Assembly: GCA_016926975.1 (NCBI GenBank)
Contig: JAFGNP010000112.1
Coordinates: 1-39,150 of the forward strand
DNA from: Coriobacteriia bacterium
GTDB lineage: Bacteria > Actinomycetota > Coriobacteriia > Anaerosomatales > Anaerosomataceae
DNA: 39,150 bases
Direction of reading: 5' to 3'
The notes under the pieces are model-generated. The model was not told the DNA's origin. It did not search any database and saw only the letters and a program-made list of their open reading frames with translations. Made by a program: the position numbers and the translations under genes. This document shows, in pieces, positions 26,669-34,355 of this stretch; within the stretch, counting starts at the first letter, position 1; each line of letters opens with the position of its first letter.

Positions 26669-27163
26669 GTGGGCACCTGGCTGATCTCGGCTGTGGATCC
26701 CGATGACGTGGGGACGGTCGATGCCGTGCACGACGTACTTTCGTCGTATCACGACGAGCTGCTCGTCACGATCGGTCACACCACGCTCACAGCGGAACTG
26801 GACACGTTACCGGCTCCCTACACTCCGCCCGATGGCGCACTGCTGCTTGCCTGTGACGAAGACGGCCGTCCTGCAGGATGCGTGGGCGTTAAGGGACTCG
26901 GCGATCGCGAGTGTGAGGTCAAGCGGCTATACGTGATGCCGCACGCGCGCGGAGTCGGCCTCGGTCGCGCGCTGGTGCGTGCCGCCATGGATCAGGCGCG
27001 TGCGATGGGGTACTCGGAGATGATGCTTCTGGCCGTTAGGCAGACGACCGCCGGGGCTCAGCGCATCTACCGTGATCTAGGCTTCGAGGAGACAGGCCCT
27101 TTCCGCGAGCCGCCGCTTGGATGGGACCCGGGCCTCTTCCTCTTCATGCGACGACCTCTCTGA
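26669..27163 (+). CDS. GNAT family N-acetyltransferase
   Basis: EVKRLYVMPHARGVGLGRALVRAAMDQARAMGYSEMMLLA...AQRIYRDLGFEETGPF. Confidence 0.9.
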   Translation: MGTWLISAVDPDDVGTVDAVHDVLSSYHDELLVTIGHTTLTAELDTLPAPYTPPDGALLLACDEDGRPAGCVGVKGLGDRECEVKRLYVMPHARGVGLGRALVRAAMDQARAMGYSEMMLLAVRQTTAGAQRIYRDLGFEETGPFREPPLGWDPGLFLFMRRPL

Positions 27164-27218
27164 GGGCAGTCGCCTCGGGTATCATCGGAGGCAGTACACG
27201 GATTCGACGGAGCTGCCC

Positions 27219-28961
27219 ATGCCCGCTTACGACAACGCCGCCATCGCCACTGCTCTCGATGACTTCGGCGACCTGCTGGAGATCGCAGGTGAGGATCGTT
27301 ACCGATTTCTCTCGTACCACAAGGCGGCGCACGCGGTGCGTGCCTGGGACGAGGACATCATGGCAACCGCTCTTGCTGGGCGCCTGACCGAGATACCCGG
27401 CATAGGCACGAAGATCGCTGCGATCATCGAGTCGCTTCTGAAGAGCGGCGTATTCCCCGGGATGGACGAGGTGACCTCGCGCGTCCCGGCGTCCGTCATC
27501 GAGCTGATGAGGATTCAGGGACTCGGCCCGAAGAAGGCGAAGGTTCTCTTCGATGAGCTCGCGATCGCGTCGATCGAGGATCTCGAGGAGGCGATCGCCG
27601 AGGGGCGCCTGACAGGGCTGCCCGGGTTCGGCGTGAAGACCGTCGAGAACATCTCTGAGGGCATCGATCGGTACCGCACACTCTCTGCGCGCATATTGTT
27701 GGCCGACGCACTCCCGCTGGCCGAGAAGCTGGCCGAGGAGCTGCGAACACTTCCCGGAGTGGTTGAGGCCGACTACGCGGGGAGCATCCGTCGCATGAAG
27801 GAGACTGTCGGCGACATCGACGTTCTCGTTGCCGCAGAAGACGGGCCTGCGGTGATGGCAGCTGTCCGTGAGCTGCCAATCGTGACCGAGGTGCTCTTGA
27901 GCGGCGAAACCAAGACCAGCGTCATGACGACGTCGGGAAGGCAGGCCGATGTGCGTGTGGTCTCGCCTGAGTGCTGGGGCGCGGCGCTCCAGTATTTCAC
28001 CGGTTCAGCCGAGCACAACGTGCACATGCGCGAGATAGCCAAGAGCCGTGGTCTGAAGATCAGCGAGTACGGCGTGTTCCGGGTGGCGGATGACGAGCGA
28101 GTGGCTGGCAACACCGAGGAGGAGGTCTACGCGGCGCTGGGAATGCCGACGATGCCGCCCGAGGTGCGCGAGGACGCCGGCGAGATCGAGCTTGCGCTTG
28201 AGGGCAGAGTGCCGGATCTGGTGACGACCGACGACATCCGCGGGGACCTGCACTCCCACACCACCGCCACCGACGGCCGTTCGACTCTGGAGCAGAACCG
28301 GGCCCGCGCGGCCGAACTCGGCTACGAGTATCTGGGTTGTAGCGATCATGCGTACGACCTGCGGATGGTCGGCGGACTCGATCTGGCGGACCTGGAGGCC
28401 CAATGGGCGAAGATCGACGAGCTCAATGCGCTGACCGACGGAGGTCCGGTGCTTCTGAAGAGCATCGAGTTGAACATAGGCGATGAGGGTGGCGTGGACT
28501 ATTCCGAGGAGGTCCTCGCGCGTTTCGACTACTGCATCGCTTCACTCCACCACGGCTTCAGCCAATCGCGCGAGCAGGCAACGCGGCGTCTGCTCGTGGC
28601 GATGGAGAACCCTTATGTGGACATCATCGGTCATCCTACGGGCAGGCTGCTGGGACGGCGCGATCCGTTCGACCTGGACATGGAGGCCGTGATCGCCAAG
28701 GCTGCCGAGACGGGCACGGTCCTGGAGCTCAACGCCCATCCCGAGCGTCTGGACCTGAACGACGTCCACTTGCGCATGGCGCGCAAGGCTGGTGTGCGGA
28801 TCGCGATCGACACCGACGCGCATGAGGCGATGCAGTTCGGTCAGCTACGGTGGGGCGTCGCCACCGCGCGTCGCGGTTGGATATCCGCTGCCGAGGTGCT
28901 GAACGCGCAGCCACTGAGTTCGATGCTTAGCGCGTTGAAGCGCAATCGGGCTACACGGTGA
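27219..28961 (+). CDS. polX: DNA polymerase/3'-5' exonuclease PolX (polX-like, PHP domain)
   Basis: HhH repeats (IPGIGTKIAAII, IQGLGPKKAKVLFDEL), pol X core YAGSIRRMKETVGDIDVLV, C-terminal PHP domain DLHSHTTATDG. Confidence 0.93.
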   Translation: MPAYDNAAIATALDDFGDLLEIAGEDRYRFLSYHKAAHAVRAWDEDIMATALAGRLTEIPGIGTKIAAIIESLLKSGVFPGMDEVTSRVPASVIELMRIQGLGPKKAKVLFDELAIASIEDLEEAIAEGRLTGLPGFGVKTVENISEGIDRYRTLSARILLADALPLAEKLAEELRTLPGVVEADYAGSIRRMKETVGDIDVLVAAEDGPAVMAAVRELPIVTEVLLSGETKTSVMTTSGRQADVRVVSPECWGAALQYFTGSAEHNVHMREIAKSRGLKISEYGVFRVADDERVAGNTEEEVYAALGMPTMPPEVREDAGEIELALEGRVPDLVTTDDIRGDLHSHTTATDGRSTLEQNRARAAELGYEYLGCSDHAYDLRMVGGLDLADLEAQWAKIDELNALTDGGPVLLKSIELNIGDEGGVDYSEEVLARFDYCIASLHHGFSQSREQATRRLLVAMENPYVDIIGHPTGRLLGRRDPFDLDMEAVIAKAAETGTVLELNAHPERLDLNDVHLRMARKAGVRIAIDTDAHEAMQFGQLRWGVATARRGWISAAEVLNAQPLSSMLSALKRNRATR

Positions 28962-29587
28962 CCGGTTCAGATCCGTGTGGCGCCTCGAAGCTTCCGGTCT
29001 CGTTCTTCGAAAGGCCGACGGAGATAGTCGCCCCGGAGGTCCTCGGCAAGATACTGGCAAGCACTGTGGGCGGTGTTCTCACCACAGGGATGATCGTCGA
29101 ATGCGAAGCATACCTGGGCGCCCGTGACGCCGGTTCGCATGCCGCGACGAAGGGGATCACCGCCCGCAACCGGGTGATGTACGGGCCTCCGGGACATCTG
29201 TACGTCTACTTCACCTACGGGAACCACCACATGCTGAACCTTGTCACGGAGTCCGAAGGAGTGGCGGGAGCCGTGCTGGTCCGCGCGGTGGAGCCGCTTG
29301 TCGGTCTCGAGGCGATGCGCGACCGCCGCAGCGGTCGCAGTGGGACGGAGCTGACGAACGGGCCCGGTAAGGTCGCGCAGGCATTCGGCATCGACCTGCG
29401 TCACAACGGTCTGTCGCTCGGTGGAGAGGTCTCGCTGTATGACGCTCCGCCGGTACTTCCGGATGCCATCGTGACGAGCGGGCGCATAGGTCTGGCCAGC
29501 GGGCACGAGTTGCCGCTTCGCTTCTTCCTGACGGGGAACGCGTTCGTCTCCAAGGGGAGGCCGGGAACCAGGAGGCAGAAGGGGTAG
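28958..29587 (+). CDS. 3-methyladenine DNA glycosylase (AAG family)
   Basis: VECEAYLGARDAGSHAATKGITARNRVMYGPPGHLYVYFTYGNHHMLNLVT; GTGA overlap with the polX stop. Confidence 0.93.
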   Translation: MTGSDPCGASKLPVSFFERPTEIVAPEVLGKILASTVGGVLTTGMIVECEAYLGARDAGSHAATKGITARNRVMYGPPGHLYVYFTYGNHHMLNLVTESEGVAGAVLVRAVEPLVGLEAMRDRRSGRSGTELTNGPGKVAQAFGIDLRHNGLSLGGEVSLYDAPPVLPDAIVTSGRIGLASGHELPLRFFLTGNAFVSKGRPGTRRQKG

Positions 29588-29606
29588 AGCCAGATCCTGC
29601 TCCGTG

Positions 29607-31802
29607 CTAGGGACTCGTGGTGGTCGGGGTGGAGGGCTCCGGCGGAGGCGCGACGGGCAGGCCCGGTCCCGGTCCGGTGGATATCGCTATGGTGACCACG
29701 GCCTGCTTCGGATCGGCTGTCTCGCCGGGTCCTGGCGCCTGGGCGGCGACCAGTCCTGCCGGCACCGCATCACTGAAGGTGGAGGTGATCTCGTAGTGCT
29801 CGAAGCCTGCAGCCAGGAGGGCGGCTATGGCTGCATCCTGTGAGAGTCCCACGATGCTCGGGACGGCGAAGGTCGGGACATCCCAGGTGCTCTTCCACGT
29901 GTACTCAGGAGCGGGCGCCGGATTGAAATCGAGCACCGGCTGATCGGCCAAGGCCTTGATCATGAAGTCGTGCCAGATGGGTGCGGGGAACGTGCCACCG
30001 AAGACCTTTCGGCCGTGCACGTTACGCATGGGACGTTCAGGCGTGTAGCCCATCCAGACCGAGCAGACCAGTTGCGGAGTGTAGCCGACAAACCATGCGT
30101 CGCGGTAGTCCTGCGTGGTCCCGGTCTTGCCGGCGGCCGGTCGGCCTATGTTGGCGCGGGTGGCTGTGCCGCCGGATATGACGCCCTTGAGTATCGAGGT
30201 GGCCGCATATGCGATGCTGTGGCTGATGACCTGTTCGCCCTCGGGAGCGGCCTCGAAGATGGTCTCGCCGTTGGCGTCAACGATCTTGGTGATCGACGTG
30301 TGGGGGTAGTGCTTGCCGTCTGCGGCCAGCGTGCCGAACGCAGAGGCCATTTCGATCGGGGTCACTTCCTGGCTGCCGAGAGTGATCGAGAGATAAGGTT
30401 TGATGTCGCTCTCTATGCCCATGCGGCGGGCAGTCAGGACGACCTTCTCAGCTCCGAGCTCTGCGATAAGACGCGCGAACGCCGTGTTCACCGAGCCCAC
30501 CGTAGCCTGCTGCAGCGTGATGTAGCCTCTGCCGCCCCCACCCTCGGCATTGCCGACCTTCCAGGGTCGACCGCCGGTCGCGATCACTGCCGGGGATGAT
30601 GAATCGAGCTTGCGGGACGGAGGCATGCCCTCTTCCAGAGCCGTGACGAGGGTGAACATCTTGAAGGACGAACCCGGCTGGCGCCTGGCCTGCGTGGCGA
30701 AGTTGAACTTGTTGGTCTCCCAGTTCCGTCCACCTACGAGCGCTTTGACGTATCCGGTGTTTGGATCGATGGCTACGAGAGCGGCGTCGGGATCCTCAGG
30801 CAGGTTGAGCACTCCTGTGACAGCACTCTCCGCATAGGTCTGCAGCGTGGTGTCGAGCGTGGTGTAGACCGTGAGCCCACCTTTGAACACGAGGGATGTG
30901 CCGTACTCGTCTTGCAGGAGTTTCTTCACATGCGCGACGAAGTAAGGAGCCGAGTAGACGCCCTGTTCGTCGAGTTCCGGCGACCGCTGGAGCGAGAGCC
31001 CCTCGACCTTGGCTGATTCGTACTCCTCAGACGTGATGTAACCTTGCTCGAACATCTTCGAGAGGACCCACTGGCGCCTGGACACCGCATCCTCGGGGTT
31101 GTCGTACGGGCTTAGCCGGCCGGGCGCTTGTGGCAGGCCCGCCAGAAGCGCCGCCTCGGCGATCGTCAGTTCGCTGGCGTGCTTGTTGAAGTAGGTCAGA
31201 GCAGCAGCTTCTGCGCCGTAGGCACCTTCGCCGTAGTAGACGGTGTTGATGTACATCGCGAGTATCTCGTCTTTGGAGTGCTTCCTCTCCAACTCCATTG
31301 CAAGGACAGCTTCGCGAGCCTTGCGACGGTAAGAGATCTCGAAGCGCTCGTCGGCGAGGATCGTATTGCGGATGTACTGTTGTGTGAGGGTGGACGCGCC
31401 CTCGTTGCGCCCTGTGGTGAAGTTGGTCACCAGCGCGCGCGCGATGCCCGGGAAGTCGACTCCGTTGTGCTGGTAGAAGCGCTCGTCCTCGACAGCAACG
31501 ACCGCGTGCAGGAGATGGGGCGAGATCTGATCGAGCTCTACCACCTGGCGGTTCTCGAGATAGAGGTTGGCCAGCAGGACGCCGTCTGCCGAGTAGATCT
31601 TGGTTGTCTGGGCGACGGAGAACACAGTTGGATCGTCGATGTCAGGCAGTCCTTCTAGCCAGGTGTTCGCCAGGCCGAGGCCGAGCGCGACGCCTGCGCC
31701 AGACAGTGCCAGTGCGGAAGCGAGAACGACCGCAAGAGCGCCCGCCAGGATCTTCAGGATCCCGGAGCGCTTCTGCCGTCTCGATCTGGAGCGTCTGGAC
31801 AC
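29607..31802 (-). CDS. Class A penicillin-binding protein (transglycosylase/transpeptidase) with PASTA domain
   Basis: EDERFYQHNGVDFPGIARA, GASTLTQQYIRN, transpeptidase SSFK, SVN, KTGTT; C-terminal PASTA (VPSIVGLSQDAAIAALLAAGFE); GTG start preceded by GAAGGGG. Confidence 0.93.
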   Translation of the reverse strand: MSRRSRSRRQKRSGILKILAGALAVVLASALALSGAGVALGLGLANTWLEGLPDIDDPTVFSVAQTTKIYSADGVLLANLYLENRQVVELDQISPHLLHAVVAVEDERFYQHNGVDFPGIARALVTNFTTGRNEGASTLTQQYIRNTILADERFEISYRRKAREAVLAMELERKHSKDEILAMYINTVYYGEGAYGAEAAALTYFNKHASELTIAEAALLAGLPQAPGRLSPYDNPEDAVSRRQWVLSKMFEQGYITSEEYESAKVEGLSLQRSPELDEQGVYSAPYFVAHVKKLLQDEYGTSLVFKGGLTVYTTLDTTLQTYAESAVTGVLNLPEDPDAALVAIDPNTGYVKALVGGRNWETNKFNFATQARRQPGSSFKMFTLVTALEEGMPPSRKLDSSSPAVIATGGRPWKVGNAEGGGGRGYITLQQATVGSVNTAFARLIAELGAEKVVLTARRMGIESDIKPYLSITLGSQEVTPIEMASAFGTLAADGKHYPHTSITKIVDANGETIFEAAPEGEQVISHSIAYAATSILKGVISGGTATRANIGRPAAGKTGTTQDYRDAWFVGYTPQLVCSVWMGYTPERPMRNVHGRKVFGGTFPAPIWHDFMIKALADQPVLDFNPAPAPEYTWKSTWDVPTFAVPSIVGLSQDAAIAALLAAGFEHYEITSTFSDAVPAGLVAAQAPGPGETADPKQAVVTIAISTGPGPGLPVAPPPEPSTPTTTSP

Positions 31803-31937
31803 GCGAACCCCTTCGCACGAACCGACTATCATTGAATACCGGCATCGCCTGGATCCGTCGGGGACAGGCCAAGCCAGTGTCATAGTATACCGTGCGATGA
31901 ACTCGCGGTTCTCGGAGATCGCCCTGAAAGGGAAACG

Positions 31938-34352
31938 TTGCCCGAAGCACGCAACCGACATGTGGAGCTGTTGTCTCCTGCAGGAGCACCTGAAGCGCTG
32001 ATAGCGGCGATCAACAACGGCGCCGATGCAGTGTACCTGGGGCTTGACGACCTCAACGCGCGTCGGGGAGCCGCCAATTTCGACCTCGCCTCTCTTGCGG
32101 AGGCGACCCGGTTCGCCCATCTTCGCGGCGGGCGCGTATACCTCACCGCCAATGTGGTCGTCCTCCAGGCCGAGATGGAGCCTGCGCTGAGAATGGTCGA
32201 GTCCGCCTGGGCCGCGGGAGTCGACGCAGTCATCGTGCAGGATCTGGGACTGATGCGGGCGATCAGGCTCGCGCTCCCGGAGGTGCGCATCCACGCCTCC
32301 ACACAGATCGATGCCATGAATCCGGATTCGATCGTCGCGCTCAGCGTGGCGGGGGCCAGCCGGGTCACGCTCGCCCGCGAGCTGTCACTGGAGGCGATCG
32401 CCGCCTGCGCTGCCACCGGAGTCGAGATCGAGACGTTCGTGCACGGCGCACTCTGCTACTGCTACTCGGGGCAGTGTCTGATGTCCTCTCTCATCGGTAG
32501 ACGTTCGGCCAACCGCGGGCTGTGTGCCCAGCCATGTCGTCTCACCTACGATCTCATCGATCGCGGAGGTACGGCGGTGACTGCGCCTGGTCGCTATCTT
32601 CTGTCGCCGAAGGATCTGGCCGGCATCGAGCATCTGCCGGGGCTTGTCGCCGCCGGTGTCGGCGCGCTCAAGATAGAGGGGCGGATGAAGGCGCCTGAGT
32701 ACGTGGCTATCGTCACGGGCGTCTACCGTGCCGCGCTGGATCGCGCAGTGGCCGACCCGGAATCGTTCGAAGTGCTTCCCGCAGAACGAGAGATGCTTGA
32801 AGAAGCCTTCAACCGAGGCTTCACTGACGGGTATCTCACCGGCAAGCGCGGGGTAGATCTGATGAGCTACACGCGACCCAACAACCGCGGGGTGCTCATC
32901 GGCCGGGTGGCGGAAGCCGGACCGGGACGTGCCGGAGTGCAGTTGGAGCGCGCGTTGGATTCCGCGGACACCCTCGAGCTGTGGACGCGAATAGGTCGCT
33001 TCGCGCAGCAGGCGGGGACACTGACCGTGGGCGGGAGCTCTGTGTCGGTCGCCCCGGCGGGAACCACAGTCAACATCGTAGTCGAGGAGCCGGTGGCTGT
33101 CGGGGACAGGGTGTTCCGCGTGGCGAACGCTACCCTGTTGCAGGCGGCCAGACGCACGTTCAGCGGCGCTTCAGCGATAGACCACCGCGCGACCACGGTC
33201 GACTTCGAGGTGCGCGTTCGTGTAGGGGAGACTCTGCTAATCGCAGCTGTGGCACGCGGTGTAAGAGTCCAGGTCGAGGGACCCGAGGTCGCTGTCGCGA
33301 GGACCAAGGCAATCTCTGCAGACGAGATCGTCGAGCACGTCGGCCGCCTGGGAGGTTCGGGGTATCGGGCCGGGGCCTGGCGCATCGACCTTGATGCGAA
33401 CGCTGGACTCGGGTTCTCCGAGTTGCATTCCTTGAGGCGGAGCGCCCTGGAACAGCTGGACTCTGCCGGGCTTCAGCGATGGGCGGGCAGACAGCGGGTC
33501 GAGGTGACTGTGCCGGCGGTGGGGGGCTGCAGCGTCAAGTCCTCGGAACCTCTCGTGGTGGCTACCGCCTGGAGCCTCCAGGTCGCGGAGGCTTGTCTTG
33601 CCGCCGGCGCCGATAGGGCGCTGCTGCGCGTCTTCGGACCACCAGACACAGACGCAGCTTCCGTGCTTCCTGACGGAGTGTCTCCGCTTCTTCCCCGTGT
33701 GATGTGGCCGGCAGAAGTGCCGGGTTACGATGCGTGGCTCGAACAGGCATCGCCTACGTGCGGCAACCTGGGGTCCCTGAAGCGTGCGTCGGCACGTGGC
33801 GATGCAGGTGCGGATTGGCCGTTGAACGCCCTCAATCCTCACACCGCGGCTGCGCTCGGTGATTTCGGCGCGACCTTTCTCTGGGCTTCGCCTGAGCTGA
33901 GCGGGCGCCAGCTCGCTGAGCTGTGTGCGGCATCAGTGCTTCCGATTGGCTGTGTCGTGTGGGGGCGCCTGGAGCTGATGATTTCCGAGCAGTGTGTATT
34001 GCAGGTCGCCGGTGCGTGTTCTAGAGCGTGCGACACTTGCGAAAGGCGCCGCAGCTGGTGGCGGTTGCGTGATGGCAAGGGATACGAGTTCCCCGTCACC
34101 ACGGATCGCTCGGGTCGATCGCACATCATGAACTCGGTGACGTTGGACCTGACGAGAGCGCTCGACGAAGTCGTCGCGGCGGGTGTGGGCGCGGTGAGGC
34201 TTGACTTCGCCGACGAGTCTCCGGAGCGTGCAGCCGATGTCGTCGGTGCGGTCCGGTCGACGCTTACGGCCGTGGCAGGTGGAGCGAGGCCGCCGGATGA
34301 GCCTCTGGTGAAACCGGCGACCAGCGGTCACTTCTACCGGGGTGTGTTGTAG
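31938..34352 (+). CDS. U32 family peptidase (DUF3656-type; RlhA/YhbU-like)
   Basis: LLSPAGAPEALIAAINNGADAVYLG, HGALCYCYSGQCLMSSLIGRRSANRGLCAQPCRLTY, C-terminal GHFYRGVL. Confidence 0.92.
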   Translation: MPEARNRHVELLSPAGAPEALIAAINNGADAVYLGLDDLNARRGAANFDLASLAEATRFAHLRGGRVYLTANVVVLQAEMEPALRMVESAWAAGVDAVIVQDLGLMRAIRLALPEVRIHASTQIDAMNPDSIVALSVAGASRVTLARELSLEAIAACAATGVEIETFVHGALCYCYSGQCLMSSLIGRRSANRGLCAQPCRLTYDLIDRGGTAVTAPGRYLLSPKDLAGIEHLPGLVAAGVGALKIEGRMKAPEYVAIVTGVYRAALDRAVADPESFEVLPAEREMLEEAFNRGFTDGYLTGKRGVDLMSYTRPNNRGVLIGRVAEAGPGRAGVQLERALDSADTLELWTRIGRFAQQAGTLTVGGSSVSVAPAGTTVNIVVEEPVAVGDRVFRVANATLLQAARRTFSGASAIDHRATTVDFEVRVRVGETLLIAAVARGVRVQVEGPEVAVARTKAISADEIVEHVGRLGGSGYRAGAWRIDLDANAGLGFSELHSLRRSALEQLDSAGLQRWAGRQRVEVTVPAVGGCSVKSSEPLVVATAWSLQVAEACLAAGADRALLRVFGPPDTDAASVLPDGVSPLLPRVMWPAEVPGYDAWLEQASPTCGNLGSLKRASARGDAGADWPLNALNPHTAAALGDFGATFLWASPELSGRQLAELCAASVLPIGCVVWGRLELMISEQCVLQVAGACSRACDTCERRRSWWRLRDGKGYEFPVTTDRSGRSHIMNSVTLDLTRALDEVVAAGVGAVRLDFADESPERAADVVGAVRSTLTAVAGGARPPDEPLVKPATSGHFYRGVL

Positions 34353-34355
34353 GCG

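Noticed and set aside
31803-32294. N-terminal extension of the first PBP in the ORF track
   Set aside because: Covers the divergent intergenic region and the 5' part of the U32 gene; the basic/TM N-terminus begins at GTG 31802
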